Assembly (NCBI GenBank): GCA_963833495.1
Contig: CAWHYJ010000002.1
Location: forward strand, 248,001-312,000
Origin: Fodinibacter sp963833495
GTDB taxonomy: Bacteria; Actinomycetota; Actinomycetes; Actinomycetales; Dermatophilaceae
DNA length: 64,000 nt
Reading direction: 5' to 3'
Shown here one piece after another: positions 8,124 through 14,842 of this stretch (its first letter is position 1; each line of letters begins with the position of its first letter). The position numbers and the translations under genes are program-made. The notes beneath the pieces were generated by a model. That model saw only the letters and a list, made by a program, of their open reading frames with translations. It ran no database searches and was not told the DNA's origin.

Positions 8124-8891
8124 TCAGGGTGCCCGGACGTGGACCACGTCACCCGCGGACACGGCCCACACGCCCTCGGTGGAGCGCACGGTCAGTCTGC
8201 CCGCATCGTCGACGCCTGTCGCGACACCGCGGCGCACCACCCCACCCGGCTCGTGCACCTCCACCTCCCGGCCCACCGTGGCGCAGGCCGCCAGGTAGGC
8301 CCGCTGGGCGGCGCCGCCGGGCCCGGTGTCCTCGCCCAGCACCCGGGCCAGGTGCACCAGGTATGCCGTGAGCAGGCTCGCGCGGTCGACCCCCGGTGCG
8401 CCGGCGGCGCGCAGCGAGGTGGCGGTGTCGAGGGGCAGGTCGCCGCGGGCGGTGTCGACGTTGAGCCCGAGCCCCACGACGACCCCGGCCTCGGTCCACT
8501 CGCAGAGCAGACCGGCCAGTTTGCGGTCACCGTCGCCCGGCACGAGCACGTCGTTGGGCCACTTCAGGGCGGTCTGGACGCCGGCCACCTCGTCGACCGC
8601 TCGGTGCACCGCCAGGCCGGCGAGCAGCGGAACCCACGAGGCGCCGGATGCCGGGGGCGGCACCAGCACCGACACCGCCAGGGACGTGCCGGGAGTCGTC
8701 GTCCACGCGCGACCGAGCCGGCCGCGACCGGCATCCTGCTGCTCGGCGACCACCACGCGCCAGGGCGACGGACGCTCCCGGACCTCGTCGTTCGTCGAGC
8801 CGAGGCGGTCGAACACCTCGACGCGACCCCATGGATCGCCGGGTGTGACAGATCGCTCGCCGAGTGGTCGGGATCGGTGCAGCTCGCTCAC
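8124..8891 (-). CDS. birA: biotin--[acetyl-CoA-carboxylase] ligase BirA
   Basis: BirA activates biotin as biotinyl-AMP and attaches it to the lysine of biotin carrier domains. Here its likely target is the carboxylase alpha subunit encoded at 39.1-40.9 kb. The 255-residue protein has the biotinyl-AMP loop GRGRLGR (residues 55-61) and KWPND (110-114), plus the C-terminal SH3-like domain. It lacks the N-terminal DNA-binding domain of E. coli BirA, so it is a mono-functional ligase. The GTG at 8891 is only 23 bases from the divergent accD start, and the two genes share overlapping -10 elements. Confidence 0.95.
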   Translation of the reverse strand: MSELHRSRPLGERSVTPGDPWGRVEVFDRLGSTNDEVRERPSPWRVVVAEQQDAGRGRLGRAWTTTPGTSLAVSVLVPPPASGASWVPLLAGLAVHRAVDEVAGVQTALKWPNDVLVPGDGDRKLAGLLCEWTEAGVVVGLGLNVDTARGDLPLDTATSLRAAGAPGVDRASLLTAYLVHLARVLGEDTGPGGAAQRAYLAACATVGREVEVHEPGGVVRRGVATGVDDAGRLTVRSTEGVWAVSAGDVVHVRAP

Positions 8892-8898
8892 GAGGGCA

Positions 8899-8908
8899 AG
8901 GCTAGGCT
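8899..8908. promoter_or_regulatory. overlapping divergent -10 elements (birA / accD)
   Basis: The 23-base gap between the birA GTG (8891) and the accD ATG (8915) contains AGGCTAGGCT. Read rightward it gives TAGGCT (8903-8908), 6 bases before accD. Read leftward it gives TAGCCT (8904 to 8899), 7 bases before birA. Both spacings match the leaderless pattern of this window, so one TA step may open for both directions. Confidence 0.6.
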
Positions 8909-8914
8909 CGGGCC

Positions 8915-10543
8915 ATGTCCAAGAGCGACACCCAGTCCATCGGCGGCACCGACGTCCCGAAGGACATCGACACCACCACCACGGCGGGCAAGCTCGCGGA
9001 CCTGAAGCGCCGTGTCGCCGAGGTCGCCCACGCCGGGTCGGCGCGGGCGGTCGAGAAGCAGCACGCCCGCGGCAAGAAGACCGCCCGCGAGCGCCTCGAG
9101 ATGCTGCTCGACGAGGGCTCGTTCGTCGAGATGGACAAGTACGCGCGGCATCGCTCGGTCGCGTTCGGCGGCGACAAGAACCGGCCCTACGGCGATGGCG
9201 TCGTCACCGGCTACGGCACGGTCGACGGGCGCACCGTGGCGGTGTTCGCCCAGGACTTCACCGTGTTCGGTGGCTCGCTGGGTGAGGTGTTCGGCGAGAA
9301 GATCTGCAAGGTCATGGACTTCGCGATGAAGGTCGGCTGCCCGGTCGTCGGGCTCAACGACTCGGGCGGGGCGCGCATCCAGGAGGGTGTGGTCTCGCTC
9401 GGCCTGTACGGCGAGATCTTCCGCCGCAACGTGCACGCCTCGGGCGTCATCCCGCAGATCTCGCTGATCATGGGCCCGTGCGCCGGTGGCGCGGTCTACT
9501 CCCCCGCCGTCACCGACTTCACCGTGATGGTCGACAAGACCTCGCACATGTTCATCACCGGGCCCGACGTCATCAAGACCGTCACCGGTGAGGACGTCGG
9601 CTTCGAGGAGCTCGGCGGGGCGCGCACCCACAACACCAAGTCCGGTGTGGCGCACTACATGGGCACCGACGAGGTCGACGCCGTCGAGTACGTCAAGGCG
9701 CTGCTGTCGTACCTGCCGTCGAACAACATGGAGGACGCGCCGGTCTACGGCGACGAGAACGACCTCGCGGTCACCGACGACGACCGGTTCCTCGACACGA
9801 TCATCCCCGACAGTCCCAACGTCCCCTACGACATGCACCAGGTCATCGAGCGGATCGTCGACGACAACGAGTTCCTCGAGGTCATGCCGCTGTTCGCCCC
9901 GAACATCATCGTCGGCTTCGGCCGGGTCGAGGGCCGCTCGGTCGGCGTCGTCGCCAACAACCCGATGCAGTTCGCCGGCACGCTCGACATCGACGCCTCC
10001 GAGAAGGCCGCCCGGTTCGTGCGCACCTGCGACTGCTTCAACGTGCCGATCCTGACCCTGGTCGACGTCCCGGGCTTCCTGCCGGGCACCGACCAGGAGT
10101 GGGACGGCATCATCCGCCGCGGCGCGAAGCTCATCTACGCCTACTCCGAGGCCACCGTGCCGCTGGTCACCGTCATCACCCGCAAGGCCTACGGCGGCGC
10201 CTACGACGTCATGGGGTCCAAGCACCTCGGGGCCGACATCAACCTGGCGTGGCCCACTGCTCAGATCGCCGTCATGGGTGCCCAGGGTGCCGTCAACATC
10301 CTCTACCGCAAGGAGCTCGCCAAGACCGCGGAGCACGCAGGCTCGGTCGAGGAGGCCCGATCCACGTTCATCAAGCAGTACGAGGACGCCCTGGCCAACC
10401 CCTACGTCGCGGCCGAGCGCGGCTACATCGACACCGTCATCACGCCGTCGAACACCCGGATGAACGTCTCGAAGGCCCTGCGCGCGCTGCGCACCAAGCG
10501 CGCCACCCTGCCGCCCAAGAAGCACGGCAACATCCCGCTATGA
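8915..10543 (+). CDS. accD5: acyl-CoA (propionyl/acetyl-CoA) carboxylase beta subunit, AccD5-like
   Basis: This 542-residue carboxyltransferase subunit moves the carboxyl group from carboxybiotin to acetyl-CoA or propionyl-CoA to make malonyl- or methylmalonyl-CoA for lipid synthesis. Both crotonase-fold halves are present: the acyl-CoA oxyanion region SGGARIQEG (from ~150) and GPCAGGAVYSPA, and the biotin-side KAYGGAYDVMGSKHLGAD near 422. Position next to birA and a small epsilon-subunit gene is the Rv3279c-Rv3281 arrangement, which is why I call it AccD5-like. Substrate preference cannot be settled from sequence alone. The alpha subunit partner is encoded 28 kb away. Confidence 0.93.
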   Translation: MSKSDTQSIGGTDVPKDIDTTTTAGKLADLKRRVAEVAHAGSARAVEKQHARGKKTARERLEMLLDEGSFVEMDKYARHRSVAFGGDKNRPYGDGVVTGYGTVDGRTVAVFAQDFTVFGGSLGEVFGEKICKVMDFAMKVGCPVVGLNDSGGARIQEGVVSLGLYGEIFRRNVHASGVIPQISLIMGPCAGGAVYSPAVTDFTVMVDKTSHMFITGPDVIKTVTGEDVGFEELGGARTHNTKSGVAHYMGTDEVDAVEYVKALLSYLPSNNMEDAPVYGDENDLAVTDDDRFLDTIIPDSPNVPYDMHQVIERIVDDNEFLEVMPLFAPNIIVGFGRVEGRSVGVVANNPMQFAGTLDIDASEKAARFVRTCDCFNVPILTLVDVPGFLPGTDQEWDGIIRRGAKLIYAYSEATVPLVTVITRKAYGGAYDVMGSKHLGADINLAWPTAQIAVMGAQGAVNILYRKELAKTAEHAGSVEEARSTFIKQYEDALANPYVAAERGYIDTVITPSNTRMNVSKALRALRTKRATLPPKKHGNIPL

Positions 10544-10565
10544 GCCCTTCACACACTCTGCGCTC

Positions 10566-10835
10566 GTGGGGCCCGGCCCGGTGATGGCCGGCGACGAGGC
10601 GACCGACTCCGGTGGGGCCGAGGCTGCGGTGACCGCGGCCCCTCCGGCCATCGTCGTGCGCGGTGAGGCGACCCCCGAGCAGCTCGCGGCACTGGTCGCG
10701 GTGCTGTCGGCCGCGTCGGGTGGCGACGAACCGGCATCCGAGCAGTCGGGCTCGACCTGGGCGGCGCACTCGGTGGCGCTGCGGCAGCCGCTCAGCCACG
10801 GCCCCGGCGCCTGGCGCACCTCCCTGCGCTCCTGA
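10566..10835 (+). CDS. acyl-CoA carboxylase epsilon subunit (AccE-like)
   Basis: The 89-residue protein carries the short epsilon-subunit pattern: IVVRGEATPEQLAALVAVLSAA, a central tryptophan (STWAAHS) and the end motif PLSHGPGAWRTSLRS. In actinobacteria this small subunit binds the carboxyltransferase beta subunit and stabilises the alpha-beta complex. It follows accD by 22 bases. The start may be the GTG at 10566 or the ATG at 10584; neither has a clear ribosome binding site, so it probably relies on coupling to accD. The disordered first ~25 residues are common in the family. Confidence 0.85.
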   Translation: MGPGPVMAGDEATDSGGAEAAVTAAPPAIVVRGEATPEQLAALVAVLSAASGGDEPASEQSGSTWAAHSVALRQPLSHGPGAWRTSLRS

Positions 10836-10850
10836 CCCTCCGGTTCAAGA

Positions 10851-10867
10851 TCGACCAATCAGGTCAA
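10851..10867 (-). repeat. dispersed TTGACCTATTGGTCGA repeat, variant copy
   Basis: Plus-strand TCGACCAATCAGGTCAA is the reverse complement of the repeat core with one extra base. It lies just after the accE-like stop. The rest of the 10836-11048 gap shows no gene that I can support. Confidence 0.6.
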
Positions 10868-11043
10868 AGTTGCCCCGCCTGTGGAAAACCCAGCGCTGCG
10901 CTCGGGCGGCCTCGGCACCCTTGTCGGATGCCGGAACGTTCGCCCACTGTGCCCACCTCACCGTTTCTGACCCGAGAGGGTCCGACTCTTGGCGTGTCGC
11001 GGCGCAGGCTCGCAACAGCCGAGTTCCGCCCGGTCTTCGCAGG

Positions 11044-11061
11044 TTGACCTATTGGTCGATC
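11044..11061 (+). repeat. dispersed TTGACCTATTGGTCGATC repeat, overlapping the MOSC gene end
   Basis: An exact copy of the 18-base core. Read on the minus strand it encodes the last codons I-D-Q and the TAG stop of the MOSC gene (stop at 11051-11049), so the repeat may have set the present 3' end of that gene. Confidence 0.8.
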
Positions 11062-11723
11062 CTGCCCCGGCGGCGGGCCATGCGGCGCTCGAGCCAGCGC
11101 TGGTCCTCGCCGTCGAGGATCCCCGCCTCCAGCACCCGGGTCGCCAGCTCGTCATCCCCGGTGAACGCCCGGAACACCTCCGGCACGGTGATGCCATGGG
11201 CCGGACGCCCGAGCACCTCGACGGCATCCCCCGTGCTCACGACGCCGGGCTCGACCACCGCCAGGTAGGCGCCGGTGCGGCCGCGCTCGGTGAACCGGCG
11301 CACCCAGCCGCGCTCCCCCATCCACGCCCTGAACGTCAGGCACGGGATGCGCGGCCCGGTCACCTCGAGCAGCGCGGACCCGACCCGCCAGCGCTCCCCC
11401 ACCACCGCGGCGTCGACGTCGAGTCCCTGCGTGGTGAGGTTCTCGCCGAACATCCCGTCGACGATGTCGCGTCCCAGGGTCGCGCCCCACCAGTCGAGCT
11501 CCTCGCGGGCGAAGGCATACACCGCCTGCCGCGAGCCGCCGTGGTGCTTGCGGCTCACCACGTCGTCGCCGACGACACCGCTGCCCAGGCCACCCCGCTT
11601 CGGCCCCGGGTCGCGCACCTCCACCGATGCCACCGGGCGCTTGTCGATCGCCGTGTCACGCCCACGAGGCAGGATGCCGCTGCGCGCGCCACCCACGTTG
11701 ACCGACCTCACCCGGGGTTGCAT
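11049..11723 (-). CDS. MOSC domain-containing protein
   Basis: MOSC domains are the sulfur-carrier modules of molybdenum-cofactor sulfurases and of YiiM/YuaD-type proteins that handle hydroxylated purine analogues. The 224-residue protein shows the YiiM-like order: KHHGGSRQAVYAFAREELDWW, GMFGENLTTQGLD (91-102) and GPRIPCLTF, with the conserved sulfur-carrying Cys128. TAGCCT at 11736 to 11731 is 7 bases before the ATG. The C terminus ends inside a dispersed intergenic repeat. No molybdopterin enzyme is nearby, so a stand-alone detoxification role is as likely as cofactor work. Confidence 0.9.
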   Translation of the reverse strand: MQPRVRSVNVGGARSGILPRGRDTAIDKRPVASVEVRDPGPKRGGLGSGVVGDDVVSRKHHGGSRQAVYAFAREELDWWGATLGRDIVDGMFGENLTTQGLDVDAAVVGERWRVGSALLEVTGPRIPCLTFRAWMGERGWVRRFTERGRTGAYLAVVEPGVVSTGDAVEVLGRPAHGITVPEVFRAFTGDDELATRVLEAGILDGEDQRWLERRMARRRGRIDQ

Positions 11724-11836
11724 GTCGCCGAGGCTATGCCGCGTCGACCCAGCCGCGCGAACGCGAATCCCGCGCCGCCGACATCGACCGAAATGCGGTG
11801 GCCTCAGGCGCCCACCCCTCGGGTAGCGTCCGTCGA

Positions 11837-13516
11837 ATGACCGAGACCTCTCGCCAGCCCACTCCCGTCGACGCCGTCGCCGAGGCCCACTTCGACGCCG
11901 TCGTGGCCGCGAGCCCGATCGAGGCCACCTACCTCGGGGTGCCCGGCGGCGAGACCGAGCTCGACGACATGTCGCCCGAGGGCTACGCCCACCACGTGCA
12001 GATCGCCCGCGGCACCCTGGCGCGGCTCGACACCGTCGAGCCCGTCGACGAGGTCGACCGGGTCACCGTGGCGGCGATGCGCGAGCGGCTCGGGCTCACC
12101 GTCGAGGCGCACGAGGCGGGCTACGACCGGATGGAGCTCAACGTCATCGCGTCACCGCTGCAGGGCTGCCGCGACGTCTTCGACCTGATGCCGACCGCCA
12201 CCCAGGACGACTGGGCCACCATCGCCACCCGCCTGACCAAGGTGCCGACGGCCCTGGAGCAGTGGACCTCGACGCTGAGGGAGTCCGCCGACCGCGGCCT
12301 CGTGACGCCCCGCCGGCAGGTCACCGAGTGCATCAAGCAGTGCGCTGACCTCACCACCCCCGACGGCTTCTTCGCCACCTTCCTCGCCCGGGCCAGCGCC
12401 GACGGCGCCCCGCTCGACGACGCCGTGCGGGCCGACCTCGCGCGTGGCGTCGAGGCGGCGGCCGCGGCCTACCAGCGGCTCGGCGACGACCTGCGAACCC
12501 ACCTCCTCGACCGCGCTCCCGAGTCGGATGCCGCGGGCCGCGAGCGCTACCAGCTCGCCTCGCGCCAGTTCCTCGGCGCCTCCGTCGACCTCGAGGAGAC
12601 CTACGCGTGGGGGCAGGAGGAGCTCGCCCGCATCGAGGCCGACATGCGCGCCACGGCCGACCGCATCGTGCCCGGTGCCTCGGTCAAGGAGGCCATCGAG
12701 CACCTCGACCGCGACCCGGGCTACCAGCTGCACGGCACCGACGCCCTGCGCGACTGGATGCAGGAGCGCGCCGACGAGGTCATCGCCGACATGGCCGGCA
12801 CCCACTTCGACATCCCCGAACCGGTGCGGACCATCGAGTGCCGGATCGCCCCGACCCACACCGGCGGCATCTACTACACCGGGCCGAGCGACGACTTCAC
12901 CCGCCCGGGCCGGATGTGGTGGTCGGTGCCCAAGGGCGTCACCGAGTTCGGCACCTGGCGCGAGCTGACGACCGTCTACCACGAGGGCGTTCCCGGCCAC
13001 CACCTCCAGGTCGCGCAGACGATCTACCGCCGCGAGCTGCTCAACAAGTGGCGGCGGATGATGTGCTGGACCAGCGGGCACGGCGAGGGCTGGGCGCTCT
13101 ACGCGGAGCGGCTGATGGCCGAGCTGGGCTACATGGACGACCCGGGCAACTACCTCGGCCTGCTCGACGGCCAGTCGCTGCGCGCCGCCCGCGTCGTGCT
13201 CGACATCGGCGTGCACTGCGGCTTCGAGGCTCCCGCCGAGATCGGTGGCGGCGACTGGACCTACGACAAGGCCTGGGCCTTCCTCGACGCCCACGCCAAC
13301 CAGGGCGAGGAGATGCTCCGCTTCGAGCTGAGCCGTTACCTCGGCTGGCCCGGACAGGCCCCGAGCTACAAGATCGGCGAGCGGCTCTGGCTGCAGCTGC
13401 GCGACGAGGTGGCTGCCCGCGAGGGAGACGCGTTCTCGCTCAAGGACTTCCACCGGCGCTCGCTCGACCTCGGGTCGCTCGGTCTCGACGTCATGCGCGA
13501 GGCCATCCTCGCCTGA
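11837..13516 (+). CDS. DUF885 family protein, putative zinc metallopeptidase
   Basis: This 559-residue cytoplasmic protein belongs to DUF885. A metallopeptidase-like HExxxGHHLQ motif sits near residue 382 (VYHEGVPGHHLQVAQ), with a second conserved acidic segment GHGEGWALYAERL near 415. No signal peptide is visible. Members are annotated as putative carboxypeptidases but substrates are not established. TAGCGT at 11824-11829 lies 7 bases before the ATG, suggesting a leaderless single-gene transcript; the open frame upstream of this ATG is not supported. It is convergent with the toxin gene that follows. Confidence 0.88.
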   Translation: MTETSRQPTPVDAVAEAHFDAVVAASPIEATYLGVPGGETELDDMSPEGYAHHVQIARGTLARLDTVEPVDEVDRVTVAAMRERLGLTVEAHEAGYDRMELNVIASPLQGCRDVFDLMPTATQDDWATIATRLTKVPTALEQWTSTLRESADRGLVTPRRQVTECIKQCADLTTPDGFFATFLARASADGAPLDDAVRADLARGVEAAAAAYQRLGDDLRTHLLDRAPESDAAGRERYQLASRQFLGASVDLEETYAWGQEELARIEADMRATADRIVPGASVKEAIEHLDRDPGYQLHGTDALRDWMQERADEVIADMAGTHFDIPEPVRTIECRIAPTHTGGIYYTGPSDDFTRPGRMWWSVPKGVTEFGTWRELTTVYHEGVPGHHLQVAQTIYRRELLNKWRRMMCWTSGHGEGWALYAERLMAELGYMDDPGNYLGLLDGQSLRAARVVLDIGVHCGFEAPAEIGGGDWTYDKAWAFLDAHANQGEEMLRFELSRYLGWPGQAPSYKIGERLWLQLRDEVAAREGDAFSLKDFHRRSLDLGSLGLDVMREAILA

Positions 13517-13531
13517 CGCCGTGGGCCGTTG

Positions 13532-13879
13532 CTAGAGCTCGAGGTGGACGCGGAGGGCGTCGTCGAGCTGGGCCATCCGGTGAGCGGGAACCCGCCCGAT
13601 GATCGGGCCCACGCGCTCCACGGATACCGAGCGGATCTGTTCCGCCTGCGCCTTTGCGTCCACGCGCAGCCCGGTCTCCTCGGCGTCCAGCAGGACCTGG
13701 AACGGGTACACCTGAGCGACGTTGCTGGTGACCGGCACGATCGTGACGACCCCACGGCCGAGCCGGACGGCGCTGGAGTTGGCGCGGTCGTTGCTCACGA
13801 TGACCGCTGGGCGACGCTTGTTCGCCTCGCTGGCCCGAGCCGGATCCAGGTCGGTCAGGCGGATCTCACCGCGCAGCAT
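13532..13879 (-). CDS. MazF/PemK-like endoribonuclease toxin
   Basis: The 115-residue protein has the MazF fold landmarks: MLRGEIRLTDLDPARASEANKRRP at the N terminus, the strand PAVIVSND, IVPVTSN, and QIRSVSVERVG toward the C terminus. MazF toxins cut single-stranded mRNA at short sites and stop growth. The frame continues upstream for 60 codons, but the ATG at 13879 starts exactly at the conserved first strand and overlaps the antitoxin stop by 14 bases, the usual toxin-antitoxin layout. The antitoxin is encoded first, as expected for an autoregulated module. Confidence 0.88.
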   Translation of the reverse strand: MLRGEIRLTDLDPARASEANKRRPAVIVSNDRANSSAVRLGRGVVTIVPVTSNVAQVYPFQVLLDAEETGLRVDAKAQAEQIRSVSVERVGPIIGRVPAHRMAQLDDALRVHLEL

Positions 13880-14096
13880 CGGCAAGCCCGTCCGCGGTGG
13901 TGACCTCCCACGCGGTGGCCTCACCCGATGCCTGCCACTCGTCCCAGGCGGCCGCGTAAGCGTCCTCCAGCTCCGAGTCGGGCAGCATCCGGATGGCTCG
14001 CTGGATCGCGGCCGACCGGGACGGGACACCGGCCGCTCGCACGTAGCGATCCAGGGCGGCGACATCCTCTTCGGACAGGCTGATGCTCAGCTTCAC
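13866..14096 (-). CDS. ribbon-helix-helix antitoxin, MazE-like
   Basis: The 76-residue protein begins with a ribbon-helix-helix DNA-binding domain (KLSISLSEEDVAALDRYVRAAGVPSRSAAIQRAIRML). It ends in an acidic, tryptophan-containing tail (AAAWDEWQASGEATAWEV) that would wrap around and block the toxin. The start is a GTG at 14096, immediately beside a perfect inverted repeat. Toxin and antitoxin overlap by 14 bases and would be co-translated. The ribbon-helix-helix type, rather than the AbrB type of E. coli MazE, is the common partner of MazF in actinobacteria. Confidence 0.87.
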   Translation of the reverse strand: MKLSISLSEEDVAALDRYVRAAGVPSRSAAIQRAIRMLPDSELEDAYAAAWDEWQASGEATAWEVTTADGLADAAR

Positions 14097-14099
14097 GGG

Positions 14100-14123
14100 A
14101 TGATGCTACCTCGGTAGCATCAT
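14100..14123. promoter_or_regulatory. operator palindrome of the MazEF-like module
   Basis: The sequence is ATGATGCTACC, then TC, then GGTAGCATCAT: 11-base arms with no mismatch and a 2-base centre. It ends 4 bases before the antitoxin start. A second, partial site (CTACCTCGGTGG) follows at about 14129-14140. This is the expected layout for cooperative binding by a ribbon-helix-helix antitoxin. Confidence 0.8.
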
Positions 14124-14174
14124 AGCTACTACCTCGGTGGTCTCTCGACCAGCCCCGAGCGGGAAGGAAGGAGC

Positions 14175-14210
14175 ACGGCATACTTTCCTCAACTGAGGAA
14201 TGTATGCCGT
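14175..14210. promoter_or_regulatory. 36-bp near-perfect palindrome upstream of the TetR gene
   Basis: The arms are ACGGCATACTTTCCTCA and TGAGGAATGTATGCCGT, 17 bases each with one mismatch, around a 2-base centre. The palindrome ends 15 bases before the GTG start of the TetR gene and lies in its divergent gap with the antitoxin gene. It is a strong candidate operator for TetR autoregulation. Confidence 0.75.
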
Positions 14211-14225
14211 GGACGAGGAGGGCGG

Positions 14226-14828
14226 GTGGCAGCTCCCAGAGGTCGCCGGCCCGCGGGCAGCGGCACCCGCGAGGCGATCCTCGCCGCGGCGTCGCGGGCC
14301 TTCGCCGACCTGGGCTACCCGCGCACCACGCTGCGCGGCATCGCCCGTGAGGCCGGCGTCGACACCCGGCTGGTCACGCACTACTTCGGCAGCAAGCAGG
14401 ACCTGTTCATCGCCGTCGTCGAGCTGCCGTTCGACCCGGGTCAGGTGATGCCGGCCCTGCTCGCCCCGGGGCGCGAGGGGGTCGGCTTCCGGCTGGCGAC
14501 GTTCGCCGTCGGGATGCTCGACACTCCGGAGGCGCGGCAGACGATGACCGGCCTGCTGCGGGCCGCGGCCTCTGAGGAGGAGGCGGCCGAGCGAGTGCGC
14601 GACCTGCTGATGGAGCGCCTGCTCGGCCCGCTCGCCCACCACCTCGGCGGCGAGCAGCCCGAGCTGCGGGCCGCGCTCACCGCCGCACAGATCGCCGGGC
14701 TGGCCTTCGCCCGGCACGTCGTCGGTGTGCCGCGCCTGGTCGACGCCTCGCACGAGGAGCTCGTCGCGGCCATCGGTCCGGTGCTCGAGCACTACCTGAC
14801 GGGGAACCTTTCCCCGAGGGCCCTGTAG
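14226..14828 (+). CDS. TetR family transcriptional regulator
   Basis: The 200-residue protein has the TetR helix-turn-helix near residues 14-60 (TREAILAAASRAFADLGYPRTTLRGIAREAGVDTRLVTHYFGSKQDLF) and an all-helical C-terminal ligand domain of the TetR_C_17-like type (GFRLATFAVGMLDTPEARQTMTGLLRAAASEEEAAERVRDLL). The GTG at 14226 is used because the frame upstream is short and the DNA-binding domain starts right after it. A 36-bp palindrome lies immediately upstream. The antiporter gene starts 14 bases downstream and is the likeliest regulated target together with the regulator itself. Confidence 0.9.
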   Translation: MAAPRGRRPAGSGTREAILAAASRAFADLGYPRTTLRGIAREAGVDTRLVTHYFGSKQDLFIAVVELPFDPGQVMPALLAPGREGVGFRLATFAVGMLDTPEARQTMTGLLRAAASEEEAAERVRDLLMERLLGPLAHHLGGEQPELRAALTAAQIAGLAFARHVVGVPRLVDASHEELVAAIGPVLEHYLTGNLSPRAL

Positions 14829-14842
14829 GCGACAATCCTCCA

